A stretch of DNA of 64,000 nt from assembly GCF_004006395.2 (NCBI RefSeq), contig NZ_CP029758.2:2542001-2606000 (forward strand). Reading direction: 5' to 3'. Source of the stretch: Clostridium sp. AWRP. Its GTDB lineage: Bacteria > Bacillota > Clostridia > Clostridiales > Clostridiaceae. Below, piece after piece: positions 7,956 to 16,119 of this stretch. Position 1 is the stretch's first letter; each line of letters starts with the position of its first letter. Position numbers and translations under genes: made by a program. The notes below the pieces were generated by a model, which was not told the origin of the DNA, did no database searches, and worked only from the letters and a program-made list of their open reading frames with translations.

Positions 7956-8786
7956 TTAATATTCTTTATTAGGATCTAATATATCTCTTATGCTATCTCC
8001 CAGTAAATTAAATATCATCACAGTTATAAATATTGCAGCACCTGGATATATCATAAGTCCTGGTGAAGTCTGCATATAATTTCTGCCTTCGTTAAGCATG
8101 TATCCCCATTCAGGAGTTGGCGGCTGAGCCCCAAGGCCTAAAAATGAAAGAGATGATATTTCAAGCATCATAGTTCCTATGTCCATAGTAGCTATTACAA
8201 TAAGTGATGGTATTATATTAGGTAATATATATTTTAAAATTATTTGATATTCTTTAGCACCTCCCATTTTAGCTCCTTTAATGTACTCCTTTTTTCTTAC
8301 AGACATTACTAAACTTCGACTTACTCTTGCATATTTAACCCAATTCACTACAACTAAAGCTATAACAACATTCATGGAACTAGGTCCAAGCACTCCTGCA
8401 ATAGCTATAGCAAAAATGATACCTGGAAAAGCAAGAAAAATATCAGAAAATCTCATTATAATTGTGTCAACAATACCCCCAAAATATGCGGCTATTGTTC
8501 CCAATGCTGTTCCAACTATAAATACTATTATAACTAGACAAAAAGTCATTTTTAGAGAAGTAGATGCTCCATATAACAATCTTGAAAGTAGGCATCTTCC
8601 AAGGTTGTCTGTACCTAATGGAAACTTACTGCTTCTACCTTGAAGTGCATTGGTCATATTTGTTTTAAGAGGATCATGCGGAGCTATGTAGTTTGCAGAT
8701 AAACTTATTAAAATTAAAATTACCGCTAATATGCATAGAAATATAAATAATTTATTTTTCTTTATAAACATCCTAAAGTTTCCCAT
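7956..8786 (-). CDS. ABC importer permease (DppC/NikC-like)
   Basis: 276 residues, about six membrane segments. The N-terminal region has NYIAPHDPLKTN and LGTDNLGRCLLSRLLYGA, the hallmark of the OppC/NikC subfamily. The EAA loop that contacts the ATPases reads RKKEYIKGAKMGGA. It starts one base after the stop of the partner permease gene. It forms the channel with the 8788-9726 product. Confidence 0.88.
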   Translation of the reverse strand: MGNFRMFIKKNKLFIFLCILAVILILISLSANYIAPHDPLKTNMTNALQGRSSKFPLGTDNLGRCLLSRLLYGASTSLKMTFCLVIIVFIVGTALGTIAAYFGGIVDTIIMRFSDIFLAFPGIIFAIAIAGVLGPSSMNVVIALVVVNWVKYARVSRSLVMSVRKKEYIKGAKMGGAKEYQIILKYILPNIIPSLIVIATMDIGTMMLEISSLSFLGLGAQPPTPEWGYMLNEGRNYMQTSPGLMIYPGAAIFITVMIFNLLGDSIRDILDPNKEY

Positions 8787-8787
8787 G

Positions 8788-9726
8788 TTAAGCCCTCTTT
8801 TCCAAACGGATCCTTGGATCTAGAAAATAATATGAAATGTCTACAATCATATTAATTATTACATATATAACCGTCATCCATACAACATATCCTTGTATTA
8901 CTGGATAATCTCTGTTAAATATAGCTTCTACAGCTAATTTTCCAACTCCAGGCCAGGAAAAAATAGTCTCAACTATAGCTGTTCCTCCAAGTAAAGATCC
9001 TAGAGATAAACCTAGTAAAGTTACAATTGACAATAATGAACTCTTTAAAACGTGCCCAAATAGTATTGCTCTATCTTTAACCCCTCTAGCTCTAGCTCCA
9101 ATTACATAATCCTGGGATATTTCTTCCAGTATAGCCGCCCTAAGCTGCCTTGTATATTTTGATGCCATTGCAATTGTCAAAGTAACTGCAGGTAATATAA
9201 TACTTTTCCATCCTGTGTCACCTACAACCGGTAAAAGTTTAAATTTAATTGAAAATATATACATAAGTAATAATCCAACCCAAAATCCTGGCATAGATAT
9301 TCCAAAAAAAGATATAATTCTAATTATATAATCTAATACCTTGTTTTTATGTAATGCTGACATAATACCCAAAGGCAGTGCTATAAATATCATCATAACA
9401 AGTGATGCACCTGCAAGCTTAAAAGTAGCTGGCAAAGTTGATAATATTAAATCTAACACAGGTCTGCTGTATTTATAGGAAGTGCCAAAGTTTCCTGTAA
9501 ATACACCACCTAACCAATGTAAGTATTGAAATAAAAAAGGGTTATTTAGTCCTAATTCTTCTCTAACTTTTTGTACAAGTTCTGGAGAAGGGGTTACACC
9601 TGTTGCACTAAGCATCAAGAGTGCTGGATCACCTGGGGAAAAATATGTAAGTGCAAATGTTAAAAAAGTAATTCCAAATAAAACAGGTACTAAATGTAAT
9701 AACCTTTTCATTATGTATTTTCGCAA
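8788..9726 (-). CDS. ABC importer permease (DppB/NikB-like)
   Basis: 312 residues, six predicted membrane spans. The N-terminus (RKYIMKRLLHLVPVLFG) and TFALTYFSPGDPA are characteristic of OppB/NikB proteins; the EAA loop is DYVIGARARGVKDR. The start is TTG at 9726, because that N-terminus fits the family and an AGGGTG sits upstream; ATG five codons later is an alternative. It is separated by 77 bp from the His-rich protein gene, with a strong hairpin in the gap. Confidence 0.87.
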   Translation of the reverse strand: MRKYIMKRLLHLVPVLFGITFLTFALTYFSPGDPALLMLSATGVTPSPELVQKVREELGLNNPFLFQYLHWLGGVFTGNFGTSYKYSRPVLDLILSTLPATFKLAGASLVMMIFIALPLGIMSALHKNKVLDYIIRIISFFGISMPGFWVGLLLMYIFSIKFKLLPVVGDTGWKSIILPAVTLTIAMASKYTRQLRAAILEEISQDYVIGARARGVKDRAILFGHVLKSSLLSIVTLLGLSLGSLLGGTAIVETIFSWPGVGKLAVEAIFNRDYPVIQGYVVWMTVIYVIINMIVDISYYFLDPRIRLEKRA

Positions 9727-9764
9727 ATTATTTTTTTCACCCTTTCTTGAAAATGCTTCACAGC

Positions 9765-9797
9765 AATGACCTACAAAATAATTATTTGCAGGTCATT
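9765..9797 (-). other. Long intergenic hairpin upstream of the permease gene
   Basis: AATGACCTACAAA pairs with TTTGCAGGTCATT (one mismatch) around a 7-nt loop, directly after the His-rich protein gene. No U run follows on the minus strand, so it is probably an mRNA 3'-end stabiliser or processing site that sets different levels for the His-rich protein and the transporter. Confidence 0.4.
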
Positions 9798-9803
9798 ATA
9801 ATA

Positions 9804-10127
9804 TTACATACTTTTCTTAGCCTCTATGAGCATTTCATTAGACTTTTCCATAAATTCCACAGCTTTTTGTATAAATTCAGCTGTTTTCCCCTTGTCCATT
9901 GCTTTTGATTTTTCAGCCCAGTTTTTAAATTCACCTTCATGAGATCTGTTATGTTCAACCCAGTGATCCAACAATATCTTCAAAGTTTTTTCTTCTTTAT
10001 CTAAATCTGAGCTGCAGCCTTTTAATTCTTCACCTGCAGCAGCATGATCATGGCTGTGTTCACATTTATCACCGCTGTGATTCTCAATATGATGGTATTT
10101 ATATTCATGTTCTCCATTAAAAATCAT
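9804..10127 (-). CDS. Small His/Cys-rich protein, putative metal binder
   Basis: About 107 residues. The N-terminal 45 residues hold a dense cluster of possible metal ligands: HEYKYHHIENHSG, then KCEHSHDHAAAGEE and one more Cys. The remainder is a charged helical region (LLDHWVEHNRSHEGEFKNWA) that matches no domain I can name with certainty. I place the start at the ATG at 10127, since an AAAGGGGG sequence overlaps the GTG at 10139 and is better spaced for the ATG. It is encoded between a methyltransferase and the importer permeases, which suggests binding or storing the imported metal in the cytosol. Nickel or cobalt would be my first guess. Confidence 0.65.
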   Translation of the reverse strand: MIFNGEHEYKYHHIENHSGDKCEHSHDHAAAGEELKGCSSDLDKEEKTLKILLDHWVEHNRSHEGEFKNWAEKSKAMDKGKTAEFIQKAVEFMEKSNEMLIEAKKSM

Positions 10128-10160
10128 AAATGTATTCACCCCCTTTCAGTCTTTTGTTGA

Positions 10161-10898
10161 TTAATACTTACAAGCACATATACTAAACATAGGCGTTGTC
10201 CTATAAGCTACTTTTTCTTCTTCTGTATATATTTTATCTGAAATATCCTCTTCAATAATTATTTTTTTAAATCCACATTGATCAAGTACCCTTTTATCCC
10301 ATTCAGGACGCAGTTCATACGTCAGCGGAAGGTTCCTTGCAATATCCTTACAATTTGATCTCTGTTTTTCATTGGTTTTACAATCATAGCCCATATCAAT
10401 AGCCAATTTTATATCATTTGTATATTCTTGCTCAAGTTCAGGTTTTGCCAACCTCAAATACCAATTGGCATCAAAAATAAGTAATTTGCCGCTTTTTTTT
10501 AAAAGGCTAAACCAATTCTTATAAGCCTTTTCAGGTTCCTTTAAAGTCCATGTAACATTTCTATTTACTATTAAATCAAAGTTTTCTACAGGTAAGTTTA
10601 AATTTTCCACATCACCTTTCATAAATTTAACCTTTACTCCTGCCAACTGTGCATTGGATTTAGCTTCCTCAAGCATACTTGTGGAACAATCTACAGCAGT
10701 TACATCATATCCCATTTGCGACATGATTATTGCAAAAAAGCCAGGACCTGTACCTATATCTAATACCTTTACATTATCTCCCGCCTTATTTTTAATTATT
10801 TTACTCCAGGCTTCCTTTTTAAAACTGTTTATATCCTCACTTATCATTTCACTATATGTATTTGCCCGATTGTTCCAGTAATTTTCAATTTTTCCCAT
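10161..10898 (-). CDS. Class I SAM-dependent methyltransferase, first gene of the importer operon
   Basis: 245 residues. Motif I VLDIGTGPGFFAIIMSQMG, acidic VTAVDCSTSML and the segment VNRNVTWTLKEPEKAYKNW are diagnostic of a class I methyltransferase. It is a paralogue of the protein at 2787-3542, about the same length and with the same C-terminal organisation, so the operon begins and nearly ends with related methyltransferases. A sigma-54-like promoter lies about 65 bp upstream at 10953-10966, with enhancer-like sites beyond it. The substrate is unknown; methylation of an imported chelate or a tetrapyrrole-like compound is possible. Confidence 0.87.
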   Translation of the reverse strand: MGKIENYWNNRANTYSEMISEDINSFKKEAWSKIIKNKAGDNVKVLDIGTGPGFFAIIMSQMGYDVTAVDCSTSMLEEAKSNAQLAGVKVKFMKGDVENLNLPVENFDLIVNRNVTWTLKEPEKAYKNWFSLLKKSGKLLIFDANWYLRLAKPELEQEYTNDIKLAIDMGYDCKTNEKQRSNCKDIARNLPLTYELRPEWDKRVLDQCGFKKIIIEEDISDKIYTEEEKVAYRTTPMFSICACKY

Positions 10899-10952
10899 TA
10901 AGCCCCTCCTTGTGTAGAAAATTTTCTATTTTTATGTATATATTTATACATA

Positions 10953-10966
10953 GCAAATTTTATACC
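10953..10966 (-). promoter_or_regulatory. Sigma-54 promoter of the methyltransferase/importer operon
   Basis: Minus-strand TGGTATAAAATTTGCT fits GG-N10-GC, with GG at 10966-10965 and GC at 10954-10953. It matches TGGCAY-N5-TTGCT at all but one core position. It precedes the run of genes from 10898 down to 1331. Confidence 0.65.
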
Positions 10967-11002
10967 AGGCATATTAACCCTATATTTCGTGATTTAAGTT
11001 TA

Positions 11003-11048
11003 AAAAAGTCTCAAAATGATACAATAAAGTATTATTTTGAGACTTTTT
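11003..11048 (-). terminator. Terminator of the second importer operon
   Basis: A near-perfect 20-bp stem (11003-11022 with 11029-11048), 6-nt loop and a U run on either strand. It ends the operon that finishes at 11084. It overlaps the enhancer-like sites listed separately. Confidence 0.8.
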
Positions 11049-11060
11049 ATCATTATGAAA
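11009..11060. promoter_or_regulatory. Candidate EBP enhancer triplet for the 10953 promoter
   Basis: Three copies related to TATCATTATGATA: TCTCAAAATGATA (11009-11021), TATTATTTTGAGA (11030-11042) and TATCATTATGAAA (11048-11060). Their centres are 21 and 18 bp apart, close to the 21/19 spacing of the triplet at 17902-17954. The nearest centre is 50 bp from the -24 element, as in the 19.5 and 21.2 kb arrangements. The individual sites are imperfect. Confidence 0.45.
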
Positions 11061-11083
11061 CTATTACAGTACTTAATTGTAAC

Positions 11084-11887
11084 CTAAATTATACTTCTTT
11101 TGTTCGGATTATCTATAGGAACTGAATTCAACAAGCTTTTGGTATAAGGATGTTTTATTTTATAATTTTCATTTGTATTGTCTATCACTTCAACTATACT
11201 TCCCCTATACATGACAAGAATTTTGCTGCATACATATTTTACTGCACTTATATCATGGGAAATAAAAAGTATTCCAGTACCCTCTAAATCATTCAGCTTT
11301 TTTATTAAATTGAGTATACAGGCTTGAGTGCACACATCTAAGCTGGATATTATCTCATCACATATTAAAAACTGGGGATTTAAAAGAAGTGCCCTGCATA
11401 TGTTAATTCTCTGCCTCTCTCCTCCGCTTAAAGCACCAGGATATTTATATAGCAATTCCTCTTCCAAATTTACAAAAGAAATTATATCATTTATTTTAAT
11501 TAACTTTTCCCCCCGTGATATATTAAAATGATTATCTAAAGGTTCCATAAGGGAATCTAAAATTTTCATGTTGGGATTTAAAGAAGTAAGAGTATCTTGA
11601 AATATTATCTGGCTTTTTCTTCTGAATTTCTTTAAGCCTCGCCTATTGTACTTCCATATATCCTCTCCGTTGAACTTAATAACACCTTCTGTAGGCTTTT
11701 CAAGTCTTATAAGGAGCCTGGAAAGTGTACTCTTGCCGCATCCACTTTCTCCCACAAGTCCTACAATTTGATTGGAATCCACTGAAAAGGAAACGTAATT
11801 TACAGCCTTTATGGTTTCATTTTTGCTTTTTACAAGTGATAACTTGGTTTTATATATCTTAGATAGATTTCTTGCCTCTACTAACAT
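11084..11887 (-). CDS. Oligopeptide/nickel-type ABC importer ATPase (OppF/NikE-like), second system
   Basis: 267 residues with Walker A GESGCGKST, signature LSGGERQRINICRALLL and Walker B FLICDEIISSLD. Pro and Thr of the usual DEPTS are replaced by Ile, but the catalytic Glu is kept. It is shorter than the 4633-5595 paralogue and lacks its Cys-rich tail. It overlaps the upstream ATPase gene by 7 bp and is the last gene of the operon, followed by the terminator at 11003-11048. Confidence 0.86.
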   Translation of the reverse strand: MLVEARNLSKIYKTKLSLVKSKNETIKAVNYVSFSVDSNQIVGLVGESGCGKSTLSRLLIRLEKPTEGVIKFNGEDIWKYNRRGLKKFRRKSQIIFQDTLTSLNPNMKILDSLMEPLDNHFNISRGEKLIKINDIISFVNLEEELLYKYPGALSGGERQRINICRALLLNPQFLICDEIISSLDVCTQACILNLIKKLNDLEGTGILFISHDISAVKYVCSKILVMYRGSIVEVIDNTNENYKIKHPYTKSLLNSVPIDNPNKRSII

Positions 11888-12684
11888 ACTTCTGATTCCT
11901 TTCTATCAAAGGTTGCCTTTATAAGGGATATTGTATATTCATGTTTAGGATTGTTAAATATTTCAAACACATTTCCTTTTTCAACTAAATTGCCTTTTTG
12001 CATTACAAATACATAATCTGCAATTTCTGCCACAACTCCAAAATCATGTGTAATAATAAGTATAGTGGTATTGAATTTTTTTTGAATTAATTTAAATTGT
12101 TTTAATATTTCCTTTTGCGTAGTAACATCAAGAGCTGTTGTAGGCTCATCTGCTATTATAATATCCGGTTCCATAAAAATAGCTGCAGCTATCATCATTC
12201 TTTGCAGCATACCTCCACTTAACTGAAAAGGATACTGATTTAATATAACCTTTGGATTTTTTAAATTTAAGCTTTCAATTATAGTACAAATCTTATCATT
12301 GAATTTTTCTCTCGTAATATCCATGTTACTAGATATTAAATCATATAATTGATTTCCCATAGTTATGGATTGGTTAAAACAATTTATCGGATTTTGAAAT
12401 ATTGAAAAAATCTTTTTTCCCCTTATTTTTTTCATTTCACTATTATTTAATTTGGATATATTCCCATTGTTAAATACTATGCTGCCGTCTTCTATAAAGG
12501 CATTTTTAGGTAATACATTTATAATTGACATCACTGTCATGGTTTTACCGCTTCCGCTTTCACCTACGATACAAGTAACTTTACCCCTTTTTACTTGAAA
12601 GTCAATTCCTTTTACAACTTCTTTTATACTATTTTTAGTTTTAAATGCAACTTTCAAGTTTTTAACTTCTAAAATATTATCCAT
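11881..12684 (-). CDS. Oligopeptide/nickel-type ABC importer ATPase (OppD/NikD-like), second system
   Basis: About 267 residues with Walker A GESGSGKTM, signature LSGGMLQRMMIAAAI and Walker B IIIADEPTTALD. An ORF opens at 12723, but GGAGGTATCAA sits immediately before the ATG at 12684 and the domain begins there, so I use 12684. It lies 70 bp downstream of the second binding-protein gene and works with the 11084-11887 ATPase. Confidence 0.87.
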   Translation of the reverse strand: MDNILEVKNLKVAFKTKNSIKEVVKGIDFQVKRGKVTCIVGESGSGKTMTVMSIINVLPKNAFIEDGSIVFNNGNISKLNNSEMKKIRGKKIFSIFQNPINCFNQSITMGNQLYDLISSNMDITREKFNDKICTIIESLNLKNPKVILNQYPFQLSGGMLQRMMIAAAIFMEPDIIIADEPTTALDVTTQKEILKQFKLIQKKFNTTILIITHDFGVVAEIADYVFVMQKGNLVEKGNVFEIFNNPKHEYTISLIKATFDRKESEVC

Positions 12685-12754
12685 TTGATACCTCCATCTT
12701 TTAGTTAAAATTTTAGATATCAACTCTCAAATTAAATCAAGTTTAATTTAATTT

Positions 12755-14335
12755 TTATTTCACATTCCACTGTTCTACATTCCACAAAAAACCTGCTCCA
12801 TGATGTCCAAGTACTTTTTCTCTAATCCCTGAAACCCTCTTGTTTACACCAAATAATGCTTTTAAATAAACTCCAAAATTATATGGTGGATCTTTTGCTA
12901 ATTCTTCTTGAAACTCTGCATAACATTTTTTCCTCTCATTTTCATCCGATGTAGTTCTTGCTTTTTCTAGTGCTTCATCTACCTTTGGATTTGAGTATGA
13001 ACCATAGTTGTCTCCACCATTTACTTCACTTGAGTGGAATAATTTAAACGTGTGATCATCAGCATCAAAAGGGCTCCCCCATCCAAGCACAAATGCATCA
13101 CATTCAGCTATTTTTATAGCATTCCAATCAAGTGCCTCCACCTTTACTTCTGCGCCTATCTTTCTAAATTGTTCAGCAAGATATTCTGCCATTTTAACCC
13201 TAACCTCATCCGTTTTCGGGGCCGTTAAAGTGAATGCTAACTTTTTACCACCTTTTACTCTTACTCCATCATTTCCCCTTTTCCATCCAGCACTTTCTAA
13301 AAGACTATTAGCCTTATTTAAATTGTAAGAATATTTTTCTACATTAGGATTGTTAAACTTATTTATCTGAAGCGGTGAATAAGCCTCTGAACCATATCCT
13401 AATAATATTCCATTCACCATTCCTTTCCTATCTAATGCATAATTAAATGCCTGTCGTACATTTACATCTTTCCATATGTCTTTTTTCATGTTATACATCA
13501 TACACCTATAGTCTGCTGTATCAACTTTATATACCTTAACATTGTTTAATTTTTCTACTTTACTAACCTGACTTGGCTCTAGATAAGCTACATCTATTTC
13601 TCCTGTCTGAAGTTGTATTGCTCTAACATTATAATCTGGTATAAATTTAACTACCAATTTATCTATATTGCCAGTTTTCCCATAATAGTCTTTAAATTTA
13701 ACCAACGTAATATTACTTCCTTTTTCCCATTTAACAAATTTAAAAGGCCCTGCTCCTATAGGATTTTGATTAAATTTAGCGGTGTTTATATCTTGTCCAC
13801 CAAAGCAATGTTTTGGAACTATTCCTACAGTAAGTTTATCTAATAGTGGTGGAAAAGGTTTTTTTAATATTACTTTAACTTCATAATCATTAACGGCCTG
13901 AACATCTTTTATTTCCTTATATTCTGGTTTTAATTCAGAATTTACTTTTTCATTCAATATACTTTTTAAAGTAAAAACTACATCTTCTGCCTTAACCTCT
14001 GTTTTATCATGAAATTTTATTCCCTTTTTTAATTTAAAATCATAGGTAAGTTTATCATTGGAAATAGTATATGATTCTGCTATTTCAGGTTTAGGAACAT
14101 TATTTTCATCAAATTTCATTAGTCCTGTAAAAATTTGTTGATTAGTATAGCCTTCTGTTAATATTGGATTTAGTTTTTCATCTTCAAATTCTGCTCCATA
14201 CACTAACGTTTTACCATTATTTGTTGAAGCTTTCTTAGTGTCTGTATTCTGTGCTGTACTTTGGCATCCTGTAAATACAACCGAAATGATAAGCATACAG
14301 CTTAGTACTATACTCACTACTTTTTTCTTATTCAT
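12755..14335 (-). CDS. Family 5 substrate-binding lipoprotein, second copy of the second importer
   Basis: 526 residues with a lipoprotein signal ending at VVFTGC. It is a close paralogue of the protein at 16116-17702: both share KTLVYGAEFEDEK, GLMKFDENNVPKPEIA, VPKHC and a C-terminal GHHG.GFLWNVE.WN.K motif. The two therefore arose by duplication but are separated by the two permease genes. Two binding proteins on one permease usually broaden the ligand range. The ligand is unknown. SD GGGGGATTTAGG lies before ATG. Confidence 0.86.
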   Translation of the reverse strand: MNKKKVVSIVLSCMLIISVVFTGCQSTAQNTDTKKASTNNGKTLVYGAEFEDEKLNPILTEGYTNQQIFTGLMKFDENNVPKPEIAESYTISNDKLTYDFKLKKGIKFHDKTEVKAEDVVFTLKSILNEKVNSELKPEYKEIKDVQAVNDYEVKVILKKPFPPLLDKLTVGIVPKHCFGGQDINTAKFNQNPIGAGPFKFVKWEKGSNITLVKFKDYYGKTGNIDKLVVKFIPDYNVRAIQLQTGEIDVAYLEPSQVSKVEKLNNVKVYKVDTADYRCMMYNMKKDIWKDVNVRQAFNYALDRKGMVNGILLGYGSEAYSPLQINKFNNPNVEKYSYNLNKANSLLESAGWKRGNDGVRVKGGKKLAFTLTAPKTDEVRVKMAEYLAEQFRKIGAEVKVEALDWNAIKIAECDAFVLGWGSPFDADDHTFKLFHSSEVNGGDNYGSYSNPKVDEALEKARTTSDENERKKCYAEFQEELAKDPPYNFGVYLKALFGVNKRVSGIREKVLGHHGAGFLWNVEQWNVK

Positions 14336-14349
14336 TCCTAAATCCCCCT

Positions 14350-15153
14350 CTATACATAAGTAACTTTCTTTTTCAAATGTTCACCAATAAAATTGATGCA
14401 AAGCATTGAAATTACTATAGTAATTCCCGGGAATACAGCTACCCACCAGGCTCCTGTCATTATGTCATTTTGAGCATTGTTTAACATGTTTCCCCAGGAT
14501 GGAGTTCCTGGAGGCACTCCTATCCCAAGGAAACTCATTGAAACTTCCATAAATATTGACTGCGCACAAGTTAAAGTGGCTATTACTATAATTGCAGGCA
14601 TACTATTTAAAAGCATATGCTTTATGATTATTTTCCAAAGTGGTGTAGACATTGCTATGGCAGACTTTACAAAGTTTTTATCTCTAAGTTCTATAAACTG
14701 TGATCTCACTATTCTAGCCGTAGGAATCCATGCAGTACATCCAATTACAAGTATAATACTCACAATTCCTCCCCTTATTATTGTCTGTAATGCCAGCATT
14801 ATAATAAGGGTTGGTACAGCTAAAAATATATCTAAAATTCTCATCATAAAATTATCAATTTTGCCACCTGAATATCCACTTATTCCTCCATATATAATTC
14901 CTATGGTAGTGGATATAATTACTGATATAAAACCTACACTGAGCGATACTCTTCCGCCATAAAGTACCCTTGAGAACACATCTCTCCCCATGGCATCCGT
15001 TCCCATTATATGACCATCTCCCGGTCTTTGCAGTACATTGCCAAGTTTCACTTCTACAGGATTGTACTTTGATATAAATGGAGCAAATATGGAGGCTAAT
15101 ACTATGACGCAGAGAAGGATAACCCATATTAGATACCTTTTATTTTTTTTCAT
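14350..15153 (-). CDS. ABC importer permease (OppC/NikC-like), second system
   Basis: 267 residues, about six membrane spans. SKYNPVEVKLGNVLQRPG and MGTDAMGRDVFSRVLYGGR are the OppC/NikC hallmark and the EAA loop reads KNFVKSAIAMSTP. It sits 3 bp after the partner permease gene in the sigma-54-controlled operon that starts at 17702. Confidence 0.88.
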   Translation of the reverse strand: MKKNKRYLIWVILLCVIVLASIFAPFISKYNPVEVKLGNVLQRPGDGHIMGTDAMGRDVFSRVLYGGRVSLSVGFISVIISTTIGIIYGGISGYSGGKIDNFMMRILDIFLAVPTLIIMLALQTIIRGGIVSIILVIGCTAWIPTARIVRSQFIELRDKNFVKSAIAMSTPLWKIIIKHMLLNSMPAIIVIATLTCAQSIFMEVSMSFLGIGVPPGTPSWGNMLNNAQNDIMTGAWWVAVFPGITIVISMLCINFIGEHLKKKVTYV

Positions 15154-15156
15154 ATA

Positions 15157-16119
15157 TTACACCTGCTTCCTGAGAGAAGGATTTACAACTAGCTGCAGTA
15201 TATCCGTGATCATTATGGATATAACTACAAGTATACCTGTCATAAATATAGCACCCATGAGAAGCGGGTAATCCTTTGAATTAGCTGCTTTAACATTCAA
15301 CATTCCAAGTCCCGGCCAGGAAAACACGGTTTCTATTACAACAGACCCGCCAAAGAAGCTTGGTATAGTTATGCCCAAATAATTCATAAATGGTACCAAT
15401 GCATTTTTTACAATACCCTTCATTATTTTTCTGTCATCCATTCCATTTGCTTTTGCTGCTATTACATAATGACTGTTTACTTCTTCTTTAACTTTTTCTT
15501 GTACAAACCTGGCATAAGCTCCTGCATGGGCAATTACAAGTACTGATACAGGCATAATATAATACTTTAAATTAGAAAATAACCCTCCGCTACCATTTAT
15601 ATTTTTATTTCCTGCAGATGGCAGCCATCCCAAACATACGGAAAACAAAATTATAAATACAAGAGCAAGCCAAAAAGAAGGTATGGAATAAAAAAACACA
15701 CTCATACCGCTTACGAATTTGTCCCAAAAGGAATTTTCATTAAACCCTGCCTTTAACCCTAGCAAAAGGGAACATACAAGTATAAGACTTATGGTCCACG
15801 AAACTAATTTAAGTGTATTTGGTATTTTCTCTTTTAATATTGCAGTTACTTCTCTTCCTTCAACATAGGATACGCCAAGGTTTCCCCTGGCTACCCCCTT
15901 AACCCATTTAATATATCTTTCAGTTACAGGTTTATTGGCTCCATAGTTTTCATTTATCCTATTTCTCTCTTCTGTAGTCAACCTATCAGCCAAATCACCA
16001 TACAAAGCTGTTGCCGGATCTCCCGGTGCAACATTTATAATAGCGAAACTTATTATACTAAGGCAGAATATAACCAGAAATCCCTGAATTATCCTTCTAA
16101 CTACAAACCTAGATATCAT
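15157..16119 (-). CDS. ABC importer permease (OppB/NikB-like), second system
   Basis: 320 residues with six membrane spans. The N-terminal FVVRRIIQGFLVIFCLSIIS and FAIINVAPGDPATAL are typical of OppB/NikB; the EAA loop is SHYVIAAKANGMDDR. Its ATG overlaps the TGA of the upstream binding-protein gene, so the two are coupled. Confidence 0.88.
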   Translation of the reverse strand: MISRFVVRRIIQGFLVIFCLSIISFAIINVAPGDPATALYGDLADRLTTEERNRINENYGANKPVTERYIKWVKGVARGNLGVSYVEGREVTAILKEKIPNTLKLVSWTISLILVCSLLLGLKAGFNENSFWDKFVSGMSVFFYSIPSFWLALVFIILFSVCLGWLPSAGNKNINGSGGLFSNLKYYIMPVSVLVIAHAGAYARFVQEKVKEEVNSHYVIAAKANGMDDRKIMKGIVKNALVPFMNYLGITIPSFFGGSVVIETVFSWPGLGMLNVKAANSKDYPLLMGAIFMTGILVVISIMITDILQLVVNPSLRKQV

